Positions 28,271 through 36,908 of a stretch of 64,000 nucleotides of DNA are shown here, piece after piece; position 1 is the stretch's first letter, and each line of letters begins with the position of its first letter. Source of the DNA: Candidatus Sumerlaeota bacterium (GTDB lineage: Bacteria > Sumerlaeota > Sumerlaeia > MWCT01 > JAUWMI01); assembly GCA_030613245.1 (NCBI GenBank), contig JAUWMI010000010.1, forward strand, positions 1 to 64,000, read 5' to 3'. The notes under the pieces are model-generated. The model saw nothing but the letters and a program-made list of their open reading frames with translations. It searched no databases and was not told the DNA's origin. Made by a program: the position numbers and the translations under genes.

Positions 28271-29947
28271 TTACATGCGCTCTGGTGCCGATACTCCCAA
28301 AATAGATAACCCGTTGGCAATTGTAATGCGAAGACATTCAATCAAGGCGAGCCGTGCCTGGGTTAATTCTTGATTGTCCGGGACCAGGACACGATACTCG
28401 CTCTTTTTTGTTCCAATTGTAAAGTATTGGTGAAAGGCGCCGGCCAGCTGGCGCAGGTAGAGAGTAAGATGATGCGGCTCAACCGCTTCCGCAGATTTTC
28501 TGATCACCTGCGGCAGCTGCGCCAGTAGCATGATGATTTCTTTCTCTTCAGCAGTTTCAAGGAGTGCGAGATTAGCGCGCTCGGCTCCCTGGTACTGAAT
28601 GCCAAGTTCAGCGCCCTTTTTGAAGATCGAGCAGAAGCGGGCATGGGCGTATTGGACGTAGTAGACCGGATTGTTCATTGAGGTGTCTTTTGCCAGCTCC
28701 CAGTCAAACACGAGGTGGCTATCGGCACTGCGCATGAGAAAGAAGAAGCGGACGACATCGCGTCCAAGCTCGTTGATCATCGATTTAAGAGTAATGAACT
28801 CGCCACTGCGGGTGGAGAGCTTGGTGCGCTCGCCATCTTTGAGCAGAGTGACCATTTGTATGATGACGCAGCGGAGCGCGGAGCTCGGATATCCGAGGGC
28901 TTCGATACCTGCGGCGAGTCGCGGAACGTAGCCGTGGTGGTCGCCACCAAAAGTGTTTACCAGGATGTCGTAGCGGCGTTCGTACTTGAATTTATGGTAG
29001 GCGAGGTCAGGAGCGAGGTAGGTTGGCTCGCCATCGCGTTTCACGAGCACGCGATCTTTTTCGTCTCCGTATTCTGAGCTGCGGAGCCACCATGCACCGT
29101 CGTGCTGGTAGGCTTTATTGCGTGCTTTGAGTTCGTCGAGCGTTTCGCGGACTTTGCCCTCATGGTGCATTGCCGATTCGCGGACCCATTCATCGAACGC
29201 AATACCCAGGCTCTTCATATCCTCGTCAATAGAGCGGAGGGTTTTCTCTGTGGCGTAGTTGGTGAAGAAGCTAACGTCAGTTTCGTTCTTGCGACTATCG
29301 CCAATCTCGCTGACCAATGGCCTGGCAATTTCCACGAGGTATTCGCCCTGATAACCATCTGGTGGCAGTGCGGCCTCAACGCCGAGTTGCTGTAAATAGC
29401 GAGCACGCAGCGATTCGCCCAGTTTTTTCATCTGCACGCCAGCGTCGTTAAAGTAGTACTCGCGTGTAACTGCGTAGCCAGCGGTCTGGAGGCATCGGGC
29501 TATGGTGTCGCCCACCACGGCATTGCGCGCATGGCCAATGTGGAGCGGGCCCGTAGGATTGGCGCTAACGAATTCCACAAGGGCACGCTTTCCGTGTCCA
29601 ATGTCGCAGTGGCCGTAGTGTGCCTGCTCGTTGGAGATGTGGCGCAAAATTTCACCGTGGGCATTGCTCGTAACTGTAAAATTGATAAATCCCGGGGGAG
29701 CGACATTCACGCTCGCAATCATAGGATCAGCAGCAACTAGTTCTGAGATTGCCTTGGCGATTTCCATGGGTGATTTCCGCAAAGCTCGCGCCAGCAGCAT
29801 GGCTACCGGAGTGGCAAAATCACCGTAGTCTTTATTCTTTGGGATTTCAATGGTAATGGGGGTAGGAACTTCTTCTCGTCCAAGCGCTCGTACGTAGCGT
29901 TGCGCAGCATCATGAACAAGCGATTCGATATGCTGATTGATGTCCAT
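28271..29947 (-). CDS. argS: Arginyl-tRNA synthetase
   Basis: 558 residues from ATG 29947 (MDINQHIES). A GTG at 30010 would add 21 residues with no family similarity. It is a class Ia synthetase charging tRNA-Arg. An N-terminal Add-1 domain (about 1-100) precedes the ATP site EFVSANPTGPLHIGHARNAV (HIGH motif at about 132-135). The catalytic domain contains SYAT-type spacing and the KMSKS region reads ERTKLSTRSGEF, the degenerate form common in ArgS. The C-terminal DALR anticodon-binding domain (about 435-558) ends with LSILGVSAPERM, as is typical. Length and all domains are normal. Confidence 0.97.
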   Translation of the reverse strand: MDINQHIESLVHDAAQRYVRALGREEVPTPITIEIPKNKDYGDFATPVAMLLARALRKSPMEIAKAISELVAADPMIASVNVAPPGFINFTVTSNAHGEILRHISNEQAHYGHCDIGHGKRALVEFVSANPTGPLHIGHARNAVVGDTIARCLQTAGYAVTREYYFNDAGVQMKKLGESLRARYLQQLGVEAALPPDGYQGEYLVEIARPLVSEIGDSRKNETDVSFFTNYATEKTLRSIDEDMKSLGIAFDEWVRESAMHHEGKVRETLDELKARNKAYQHDGAWWLRSSEYGDEKDRVLVKRDGEPTYLAPDLAYHKFKYERRYDILVNTFGGDHHGYVPRLAAGIEALGYPSSALRCVIIQMVTLLKDGERTKLSTRSGEFITLKSMINELGRDVVRFFFLMRSADSHLVFDWELAKDTSMNNPVYYVQYAHARFCSIFKKGAELGIQYQGAERANLALLETAEEKEIIMLLAQLPQVIRKSAEAVEPHHLTLYLRQLAGAFHQYFTIGTKKSEYRVLVPDNQELTQARLALIECLRITIANGLSILGVSAPERM

Positions 29948-30034
29948 ATAGAAAAGCGATTTTTTTTGCTTACTGATATTCTCTGCGCTCTCTTCTATTA
30001 ATGAGGGCACTGAATAGGTTACAGATTTTAAATA

Positions 30035-30099
30035 TTTCGCAAAGATGCCAAGGACGCAAAGTTGTCGTTTTCTTTGTGACTTTGCGGCTTTGCGAGAAA
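30035..30099. repeat. GCAAAG-motif inverted repeat upstream of argS
   Basis: TTTCGCAAAG...GACGCAAAG (30035-30061) faces CTTTGTGACTTTGCGGCTTTGCGAGAAA-like sequence (30072-30099), an imperfect inverted repeat. GCAAAG units recur every 8-10 nt. It lies between the OB-fold gene and argS. Confidence 0.55.
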
Positions 30100-30154
30100 C
30101 CTTAATAAATCATACAGTGTCACCAAGATGCACATTGGATGCTATATTCGGGTC

Positions 30155-31321
30155 TTACTTGGAAACCTCAATGATATCGAGTGGACTTCCGAGCTGAATC
30201 TCCAGTCGGTTAGACCGTTCATATAGAATAACAGTTCCTTGAAGTATTATGTTTGCTCCTTCTGTAATTTGATTGCGCTTCTTAACTCTAGATGCAATAC
30301 TATCCCATAAGGGCACAACAATGCTTCCGGAAGAATCGGTAACAGTGAGCAGAGTGCCACCGCTCACGGAGCGGGCTGCTGTAATCTTACCTTGAATGGT
30401 GACCTTCTTGCCAGTGGTGGCTTTTGTAATCTGGTTTATAGGAGTTATCTGGTGCGGAGTGGGCGCGGGAGTCGGTGCGGAGGAGAGCTGCGCAAGTTCT
30501 TCGGGCGGAACAACGCGAAGATTCTTGTGATCGAAGAGCCTCAGCTGGAGCTGACCGCGATATTCATTCACGGTGCCTATCACATCAACGAATTCGCCAA
30601 CTTTCGGCCGCTGCTCTGGTTTAAGTTGCTCGGCAAGGTCTTTCCAGTAAACAATCGGAAGCGAGGACGTTCCATCGGAGATGGTCAGGACGTTCGGGGC
30701 AGTCTCACGCCAGGACGCGCGAAAATTAACCACCTTGCCACGAACTCGTACGACCTGGTCGAGCTTGCTTCGGTCAATAGCCTTTAGTGAAAGGATCTCC
30801 TGCTTCTTTTCTGTCAGTTTCTCAGGCTGCACGACCAACATGGGAGTCGGTGCGACATCCGTGGCGAGCCGAATGGAGACTGAATTCTCCAGATGAATTT
30901 CCAGATTGTTATGATATTTACGCACCTTACCGGTGATGCGAACGCGAGAGCCAATGGTAAATTGGGAAACGTTAGGAATACTTTTATAGATATCCTGCCA
31001 GATAGCTATTCGAATGGTTTCGGTTCCATCCGTGACGTACAAGGAATACGGGGCCTGTGGTGTTCTTGGGCCGTAAATATTCGTGATTTGGCCCACAATA
31101 GTGACAGTTGAGTCAATTGACTTCGCGGTGATCTGATTGATGGTGATCACGGAACCCGCGCCAGGCGAAGCTGAGGCTGGAGGCGAGGCGACATCCTGGG
31201 CGGTAATAGCGGTGGCAGCGACTATGGGAAATAGCGCTATTATGATGGCAAGAAAAAGGGCCCTTTCCTTCCGTCGTTGCGCGTACTTTAGGCGGGAGGT
31301 AAACGGATTGAGATGATGCAT
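30155..31321 (-). CDS. Exported protein with three OB-fold domains
   Basis: 388 residues. The start is ATG 31321, 7 nt after AAGGAG; an ATG two codons earlier sits too close to that site. A signal or anchor segment (about 22-42, ALFLAIIIALFPIVAATAIT) precedes three similar OB-fold units at about 60-155, 172-265 and 290-386. Each follows the pattern TVTIVGQI ... LYVTDGTETIRIAIW ... GSRVRITGKVRKYHNNLEI. The second and third repeat it (VRVRGKV / VTIQGKI, LTISDGTSSLPIVYW / LTVTDSSGSIVVPLW). This is the tRNA_anti/Nfn-type nucleic-acid-binding OB family. A secreted nucleic-acid-binding role is possible, but ligand and function are unknown. Confidence 0.75.
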   Translation of the reverse strand: MHHLNPFTSRLKYAQRRKERALFLAIIIALFPIVAATAITAQDVASPPASASPGAGSVITINQITAKSIDSTVTIVGQITNIYGPRTPQAPYSLYVTDGTETIRIAIWQDIYKSIPNVSQFTIGSRVRITGKVRKYHNNLEIHLENSVSIRLATDVAPTPMLVVQPEKLTEKKQEILSLKAIDRSKLDQVVRVRGKVVNFRASWRETAPNVLTISDGTSSLPIVYWKDLAEQLKPEQRPKVGEFVDVIGTVNEYRGQLQLRLFDHKNLRVVPPEELAQLSSAPTPAPTPHQITPINQITKATTGKKVTIQGKITAARSVSGGTLLTVTDSSGSIVVPLWDSIASRVKKRNQITEGANIILQGTVILYERSNRLEIQLGSPLDIIEVSK

Positions 31322-31394
31322 TGCCATGCTCCTTTTTACTGTTTTAAGCCCTGGGTTTTAGCGCTATGGGCAAGATAGCTTTCAGAGAAAAGGC

Positions 31395-31437
31395 TTGTCA
31401 GGGCTTTAATCAAGCTATACGATATACAATTTGTATA
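31395..31437 (+). promoter_or_regulatory. Putative promoter with palindromic operator upstream of the GT-C gene
   Basis: TTGTCA (31395-31400) stands 17 nt before TACGAT (31418-31423). The near-perfect palindrome TATACAATTTGTATA (31423-31437) overlaps the expected transcription start. Outer arms GCTATAC and GTATAGC widen it to 31414-31439. It lies between the divergent OB-fold and glycosyltransferase genes, so a regulator bound here could control either. Confidence 0.4.
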
Positions 31438-31604
31438 GCAAGGCTGGCTCAAAGGTGCAAATGAAATTTTGTGCATTTGGTGTGGCAGTTTAGCAGACTC
31501 GAAGAACAAAAGCCAGCATTATCACAGATGCGCGGATTTATACGTTAGCCATACTGATAGAAAGTGTGCGAAACATGGTGTGGCTGGAAGTGGGCATATA
31601 ATCT

Positions 31605-32672
31605 ATGTATAGAAAGCATATGCTGAGCCTTATAGGGCTTGTGATTGTGTCCCGAGTTGTGTTGATTGCCGGGACGCTGTGGTGGAATGCGGTGAGTCTG
31701 CCACAGTACGTCTCAATGCACGATGGGCGCGAGTATCTTGTCTATTCCACCCGGATAGATGAGTATAACCTGGCAGATTTGCCGCACGAAACTACGCGGC
31801 TGTTTCCTGGCTATCCAGTTGCTATCAGCGGTCTGGGCCGGATGTTTGGGAAACCGCTTGCCAGCGTGGCTGTATCAGTTCTTGGTGCAGTGCTGGCTGT
31901 GATGATCTTTCACGCGCTGTTCCGGGATTTCTGGCTGAGCGCCTATTTTGCCGTGTTCACACCATCGTGGTTGCTTTATAGTTCGCTGGCCATGTCGGAG
32001 GGACTGTTTCTGGGATGCTCATTGCTGGGGCTATATTTGTTTCACGAGAATCGGGACATCCAGGCCGCGATGGTGCTCGGTTTTGCTACGGTAGTTCGGC
32101 CAGTGGGCGTGTTGCTGTTTCTTGCCATAGCCGTAGCGATGTTTATGGAGCGGGATTTCAGAGCATTGGTGCGGTTTGGGATTGCATTTCTTGTGATCCC
32201 GCTTGTGTGGGCGTTCATTTCGAAGCTGACATGGGGCGCGTTCGGAAAGAATTTCGCTACCTATCTGGAGCGCGACTTTGACATACCATTGCGCGCACTC
32301 ATAGTTGAGACGCTGAGGCCGCAGGTCTCGCTGCTCAAGAAGCTGCTGGTCTGGGGACATGTGCTGCTTGGGATTGGGGGATTCATTTTGCTTGTGTGGA
32401 GCTGGATGCGCGAGCGAACCACTTTGAAGTTTGTTCTCATAGTCTGGCTGGGGCTGAGCCTTGTGTTTTATTTCATGCTTAGCAGCCAGTGGACATTCGG
32501 CTGTCTCGATCGCTTTTTAATTACGTGTCTGCCACCGATCCTGTTGGGGCTTCGACGCATTCTTCCGCGTCATCCCGTGGTTTATGCTATTATTCTCCTT
32601 CTGGGCCTTGCGATTGGGCTGTATTGGAATCACAACATGATCCATGCTCTTGATACGAAAGGCCTGATTTAA
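31605..32672 (+). CDS. GT-C type integral membrane glycosyltransferase (PIG-V/mannosyltransferase-like)
   Basis: 355 residues with about 9-10 membrane segments. The first extracytoplasmic loop holds a polar stretch with an acidic pair (MHDGREY, about 40-46) and RLFPGYP (about 66-72). AMSEGLFLGCSLLGLYL (about 128-144) and VVRPVGVLLF follow. This layout is that of GT-C glycosyltransferases using polyprenyl-phosphate sugars, close to bacterial PIG-V/GPI-mannosyltransferase-like proteins. Donor and acceptor cannot be named. It stands alone; the next gene is convergent. Confidence 0.75.
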   Translation: MYRKHMLSLIGLVIVSRVVLIAGTLWWNAVSLPQYVSMHDGREYLVYSTRIDEYNLADLPHETTRLFPGYPVAISGLGRMFGKPLASVAVSVLGAVLAVMIFHALFRDFWLSAYFAVFTPSWLLYSSLAMSEGLFLGCSLLGLYLFHENRDIQAAMVLGFATVVRPVGVLLFLAIAVAMFMERDFRALVRFGIAFLVIPLVWAFISKLTWGAFGKNFATYLERDFDIPLRALIVETLRPQVSLLKKLLVWGHVLLGIGGFILLVWSWMRERTTLKFVLIVWLGLSLVFYFMLSSQWTFGCLDRFLITCLPPILLGLRRILPRHPVVYAIILLLGLAIGLYWNHNMIHALDTKGLI

Positions 32673-32792
32673 GCAGGCGGCCAGTTTTTGCATGTATGAC
32701 CACGCTCTGATTCCTTTCGAGATTTTCTTCCGCTCGGATTTCTCCCATCATTAGATGCTCAGGGAACGCCACCAGGTGAGGAATAATATACG

Positions 32793-33905
32793 CTAGCCGC
32801 GGCCTGTGTGGGAAAAGAGCGCTTTGAGGCGCTGGAAACCCTCGGACTCTCTGGGATTGGCATGAGAAGAGGGGCACAAGAGGTCATAAGAGAAAATGGC
32901 GACTCCTCTGGAGGGTGGAAGAAGGGCGAGATGTACCACTTCGAGGAATTCGCTGAGAGGGAGTTCAGCAGGTTTATATATTCTGCCGGCCTGAATAGCA
33001 GGCAGGATATGTTTATGAGTTGTTTGGGCTAGATATTGGATATACTGGTGAACCCACCCGGGCGATTGTTGGAGAACCTGATGGTAGAGAAGGGGATGGA
33101 TCGTGTCTACCTCAGGGGAGAGAGCCGCGAGGCGTTGGCCGAGGCGCTGTTGGACATCGAAAGGAAATGCAGGGCCATCGAGCGGGATGAAATGGAGAAT
33201 CGGCGAGGTTTCCAGGGATAGTTGCCTCGCCAGGGAAAAGGTCTTTTTTACGAAACTCTTGATCACGCGCCCCTTCCACTCATGCCACTTTGTAGGGAAT
33301 GTCTGGAGAATCTGGGTAGCAGCTTTAGCTGACGATTCGTGGTCTGAAAGCGCGACATGCATGGTTATTTGAAATGCTTTGAGGCATCGGGAACAGAAGC
33401 AAAATTCCGGGATCGCAGTCCCAGGTTGGGTGTAGTCCAGTGTTTCCCAGAAGAGTGGAAAGCGGATGAAATCGAGAGAAAGGCCGTCTGGCTTCATAAT
33501 GCGTAACAGCTCGCGAAGCTGTCTGAGCCGCAGCTCGCGAAACTCACGATCGGACGGGCAGACCGGTTTATACCAATCCGTAGGCTGAAAGGGGTTACCA
33601 AGCTGATCAACGGGTGCTCGATCAGGATGCGCATCAAAATACTGCGGGTCGTGGAAAATTGGTGCGGTGAGAATAGTTCGAATGTTATATTGCTTGAGGG
33701 CTTTTACGAGCTGAGGCAAGTAGGGCGGGGTCTCGGATTTTTTTAAAAATGACGAAGGATAATGGGGGCCGGTTTCATCATACGCCGGCGTCATAATAGC
33801 GGTTACACCGAGGTCGTTGAGATCCTCTGCCAGCTTATTGCAGTTGTAATGATAGTACTGGCTTCCGATTGTTGTGCGGTAAATTTTGATGATACGTTCT
33901 TGCAT
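32793..33905 (-). CDS. Putative glycoside-hydrolase-like TIM-barrel protein
   Basis: 370 residues, no signal peptide. The fold pattern fits the glycosyl-hydrolase-like barrels near GHL10/DUF4015: GVTAIMTPAYD (about 33-43), a strand leading to KPVCPSDREFREL, and PDGLSLDFIRFPLFW (about 139-153) with the characteristic DxIRFP. A CFCSRCLKAF segment (about 169-178) gives a CxC..C cluster, often seen after that strand in this group. Later strands include SPILHFIPLDG and VDTIHPLLYHQ. It could act on a polysaccharide or be a non-enzymatic relative. A promoter candidate lies at 34027-34056. Confidence 0.65.
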   Translation of the reverse strand: MQERIIKIYRTTIGSQYYHYNCNKLAEDLNDLGVTAIMTPAYDETGPHYPSSFLKKSETPPYLPQLVKALKQYNIRTILTAPIFHDPQYFDAHPDRAPVDQLGNPFQPTDWYKPVCPSDREFRELRLRQLRELLRIMKPDGLSLDFIRFPLFWETLDYTQPGTAIPEFCFCSRCLKAFQITMHVALSDHESSAKAATQILQTFPTKWHEWKGRVIKSFVKKTFSLARQLSLETSPILHFIPLDGPAFPFDVQQRLGQRLAALSPEVDTIHPLLYHQVLQQSPGWVHQYIQYLAQTTHKHILPAIQAGRIYKPAELPLSEFLEVVHLALLPPSRGVAIFSYDLLCPSSHANPRESEGFQRLKALFSHTGRG

Positions 33906-34026
33906 TGGGATCTATTGGCCTTGAAACATTATTTTTCCATAGTTCACTTCGCTCGTAATATGTATTAAAAAAATTACTGTGTGGCTATTCAGCAGAAGTA
34001 TATAGCTTTTTGATGAATCACGCCAT

Positions 34027-34056
34027 TTTTTAGAGAAGCTTGCGGCCTAATGTCAA
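34027..34056 (-). promoter_or_regulatory. Putative promoter of the GH-like gene
   Basis: On the minus strand TTGACA (plus 34051-34056) stands 18 nt before TAAAAA (plus 34027-34032), about 120 nt before the start at 33905. The -35 is perfect and the -10 is weak. Confidence 0.35.
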
Positions 34057-34136
34057 CATGAATAAAGTGCGATTGAGTACATGGCTGTTTTGATCAGGAG
34101 GTGGAAGGGAAATGCCGGTAAGAAGTAAGACGGAGA

Positions 34137-35183
34137 CTAAAGGGTCTCGGTGAGCACGGTGATCTGCGTGGGATCAGCGGTGCCGAGCTTGAGTTGAGCG
34201 GCGTGCTCGATGTACTTTGGCGTACGTCCTTCAGCGGCAAGAGATTTGAGGCCGCTGGCCTGGCGTTGGTTCTCGATGATCTTCCATCCAATAGCATCCA
34301 GGGCAACGGGATCCGTGGCTGCGAGCAGTCCACCGTAGGTCCAGCGATACTGTGGGCGATCGCTCGGGCCACCGTGGCAGAGTGGGCGGAACGCGTCGCA
34401 AAGGATCAGACGCGTTTTTTCGCGAATAGGAGGAAGTGCGTTGATTTCCGCAACATAGGGAGAGCAGTTGTTGCTGTGAAATTTCCACGGATTGTTGAAT
34501 GAGCCATAGTGATTCTTGAGCGCCGCTGTTGTACCCGCTGCTCCGTGATCCTTCAGAATGGGCACATTGATCAGAATGGAAATCTGTTCGGACAAAATCT
34601 TGCTGAAGGAGAGCTCAGTGCCCGATACCGTAAATGTTTTTTCACTAAAACGCGTGGTGGGCAGCGTTCCATAACATCGCACACCGCTTGTGCCGGTATT
34701 GATCGCGAAGCCACACTTCTCGAGTTCGTCGTTGCGTCGGTCCCAGACGATGATGTTCTGTTCGGCAACGCCAATGGATTTGAGGCTCTGGAGGATTTCA
34801 TTGACCAGAACCGGCGAGGTACAGCAATTCCGGCCGCCAATGCAGTTGATTTTAATGCCAATAACGTCGTCCTTTGAAGGTGAAAGCAGTTTCGCCCAGG
34901 CGTCCTTGGGGGTTTTTGTGTCGGCAAGCCGCGTCATTGCACGATCAAGAACAAGGCGGGCCTGATGAGCATCAACGTCCTGGCCTGGAGCAAGGCGCAT
35001 CTTCGGGTTCCGACTGATTACCACGCGGCTCTGGGCTGTTATTGTTTGATCAGCAGCAAAGAGTGACGAGATGTCCAGTCCCGCTACGCTAAGCAGGCTA
35101 AGTCCGCCGATACCTTGAAGGCTAGTTGCGAGAAAAGAACGGCGCGTTAAGCGATGGTGGTGCTTCGGGCTTTTTTCACGCAT
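34137..35183 (-). CDS. Tat-exported DUF362 protein (paralogue 2)
   Basis: 348 residues. A twin-arginine signal (TRRSFLATSLQGIGGLSLL, about 14-32) predicts Tat export of a folded protein. The DUF362 domain (about 70-345) shows GIKINCIGGRNCC (about 109-121), NIIVWDRRNDE, ILINVPILKDHGAAGTT, LKNHYGSFNNPW and ATDPVALDAIGWK. The start ATG lies inside the last codons of the upstream paralogue (8-nt overlap), so translation is coupled. DUF362 proteins are sometimes fused to ferredoxin domains, but no Fe-S motif is present here. Function is unknown. It shares roughly the same core as its neighbour but lacks the Pro/Thr tail. Confidence 0.85.
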   Translation of the reverse strand: MREKSPKHHHRLTRRSFLATSLQGIGGLSLLSVAGLDISSLFAADQTITAQSRVVISRNPKMRLAPGQDVDAHQARLVLDRAMTRLADTKTPKDAWAKLLSPSKDDVIGIKINCIGGRNCCTSPVLVNEILQSLKSIGVAEQNIIVWDRRNDELEKCGFAINTGTSGVRCYGTLPTTRFSEKTFTVSGTELSFSKILSEQISILINVPILKDHGAAGTTAALKNHYGSFNNPWKFHSNNCSPYVAEINALPPIREKTRLILCDAFRPLCHGGPSDRPQYRWTYGGLLAATDPVALDAIGWKIIENQRQASGLKSLAAEGRTPKYIEHAAQLKLGTADPTQITVLTETL

Positions 35184-36351
35184 ATTGGTTCCAATCTATG
35201 ATGCGAGATGGTGTTGGAGTCGGGGTGGGCGTCTGGGTTGGTGTGGCAGTTGGCGTGGGAGATGGCGAAGGGGTTGGGCTTGGAGTTGGAGTAGGAGTAG
35301 GTGTTGAGGATGGATTGGTTATGTCAATAACGGTAATCTGGTTGGGATCGTTCGTGCCGATGCCCAGATCGTTTGCAGTCTGGATATGGGCGGCCATGCT
35401 GGTAAGGGGGGACAATGGGGGGTGAGCGGCACGTTCCTGGTTGATGAGCTGGAGCAACTGATAATCAATAGCTACACGGTCGGTGCTCAGGTAGACGGCA
35501 TTGGGGGTAAAGGCATAGCCAGTCCAACCGGATGATGGCCCTCCTTGATAAAGGCCGTAGAGCGCATCGCACACGACGATTTTTGTCTTGCTTGTCACGA
35601 GGGGCACGTTGTTGAGCTCTGCAATCGCTGGGTTGCAGTAAGTGCTGTGAAGCGACCCTGGCGAGTCGATCGCGCCGTAGTAATTCTTCATGCTGAACGT
35701 TACTCCAGCGCCGCCGTGATTTTTCACAATCGGCACATTGATCAAGTAGTCGCATAGGCTCGACAGAATCTTGCTGAAATGAATAGTATTACCGTCAACC
35801 GTTGCGGTTGCGGCGGAGTCGTAGCCAGCCCCAGAGGGGTTCGTGCCGAAATAGCGCACACCACTTGTAGAGGTATTTATCGTATAACCCGCAGTGGTCA
35901 TCTCTCCATCAGTGCGATCCCAGACAATGATATTATTCAGCGGGAAGGGTGAACCGTCAACGTCCATAGCCTGCAGCCCGTTGATGATTGCATCAACCAC
36001 CTCAGGATGGCTTGAGAGTCCGGTGGCGTAGATGCAATTTATCTTTATGCCAATAGTGCTGGAGGACGTGATGCCCGGGAAGAGAGCCTTCCAGGCATCG
36101 CCAACGCTGGCCTGGCTGGTCAGTTGTTTAATTCCGGCGTCTACCATGGTCTGCACCACGCTGGAATTGATGGTAGTAAACCCACTTGTGGCAGCGGAGT
36201 CGGTGACTCGAATGACTGTGCTAGTGCCAGCTTGAGCGAGGGCGGGTGTGGGGCGGTTCACCAGCGCGTGGAGTGCAGGTGTTAATGTGAGTGCCAGACC
36301 GCTGCGGGCAAGTTTCGCAAGGAATTCACGTCGGCTGCATTTGTCGGTCAT
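35176..36351 (-). CDS. Tat-exported DUF362 protein with Pro/Thr-rich tail (paralogue 1)
   Basis: 391 residues. The Tat signal is SRREFLAKLARSGLALTL (about 6-23). The DUF362 core (about 45-345) has GIKINCIYATGLSSHPEV, NIIVWDRTDGEMTTAGY, YLINVPIVKNHGGAGVT and MKNYYGAIDSPGSLH, closely parallel to the next gene. Residues 350-381 are a TP/SP repeat of low complexity (DNA 35209-35304), followed by a short end, SRIIDWNQYA. Such tails are typical linkers or O-glycosylated spacers of surface proteins. The gene lies 14 nt after the pseudopilin gene and overlaps its paralogue by 8 nt, which suggests that the three are one operon of exported proteins. Confidence 0.85.
   Translation of the reverse strand: MTDKCSRREFLAKLARSGLALTLTPALHALVNRPTPALAQAGTSTVIRVTDSAATSGFTTINSSVVQTMVDAGIKQLTSQASVGDAWKALFPGITSSSTIGIKINCIYATGLSSHPEVVDAIINGLQAMDVDGSPFPLNNIIVWDRTDGEMTTAGYTINTSTSGVRYFGTNPSGAGYDSAATATVDGNTIHFSKILSSLCDYLINVPIVKNHGGAGVTFSMKNYYGAIDSPGSLHSTYCNPAIAELNNVPLVTSKTKIVVCDALYGLYQGGPSSGWTGYAFTPNAVYLSTDRVAIDYQLLQLINQERAAHPPLSPLTSMAAHIQTANDLGIGTNDPNQITVIDITNPSSTPTPTPTPSPTPSPSPTPTATPTQTPTPTPTPSRIIDWNQYA
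35209..35304 (-). repeat. Low-complexity Thr-Pro/Ser-Pro coding repeat
   Basis: A run of TP and SP codons in paralogue 1, with degenerate 6-nt periodicity on the DNA level. It is expected to be a flexible linker and prone to length change. Confidence 0.8.
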
Positions 36352-36365
36352 GTGAGGATCGCCCT

Positions 36366-36908
36366 TTATCGTATACTTGTCCGGACCACGTCGCCGTCGC
36401 TTATCGTCCCATTGGTTGGATCGTAAAGTTTGAGTTCGAGAAGCGAGAAGTCATAGAGCGTTTCCGAGAAATCGAGCCGCTCTTTGATGTCGCCGCGTTC
36501 GAGGCTGTCGAGATCCGGCCCGACACTTGCTACAATCCATCTGCTCTTGCTTGAGCCGTACTGGAAATATTGATCCGGGCCTACGGCCCAGAACGGATCC
36601 TTCGGGTAGCTTGTAAGATAGGCGACCGGTGTGGTGATCGGCGTAGCGAACCAGAAGGTGAAATCAATTCCACCGTTATCAGGGCCGGCATCGCGCGTGT
36701 CCAGTGGATAGCGGTTATAGTCAACGTGATAGGCTTCGAGTCCGGTCGCGACCGTACGGATGTCGGCCTTCACGCGTGCGACTTTTGAGCGAGTCTGTGC
36801 CTCAAGAAAGTTCGGGATCGCGATTGCCGCCAGAATGGCAATAATTGCGACCACAATCAGGAGCTCGATCAGGGTAAAACCCCTGCTTTGCTTGTACGAA
36901 AATGGCAT
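36366..36908 (-). CDS. Type II secretion GspG-like major pseudopilin
   Basis: 180 residues. The prepilin signal SRGFTLIELLIVVAIIAILA (about 8-27) has the peptidase site after G10 and E at +5, followed by the hydrophobic spine and IPNFLEAQTRSKVARVKADI. The C-terminal part has the GspG-like AYHVDYNRYPLD segment (about 54-65) and ends with TNGTISDGDVVRTS, a tail common in pseudopilins of uncultured PVC- and FCB-type lineages. AAAGGAG precedes ATG 36908. It heads an operon with the two DUF362 genes; no other secretion component is in the window, so it may be one of many scattered pseudopilins. Confidence 0.9.
   Translation of the reverse strand: MPFSYKQSRGFTLIELLIVVAIIAILAAIAIPNFLEAQTRSKVARVKADIRTVATGLEAYHVDYNRYPLDTRDAGPDNGGIDFTFWFATPITTPVAYLTSYPKDPFWAVGPDQYFQYGSSKSRWIVASVGPDLDSLERGDIKERLDFSETLYDFSLLELKLYDPTNGTISDGDVVRTSIR

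Noticed and set aside
35209-35304. Periodic GT-rich DNA that could suggest a CRISPR or tandem-repeat array
   Set aside because: It encodes a TP/SP linker in an intact frame; there are no spacers and no cas genes.
34137-36351. The two DUF362 genes as one gene split by a frameshift
   Set aside because: Each has its own Tat signal and full DUF362 core, so they are tandem paralogues.
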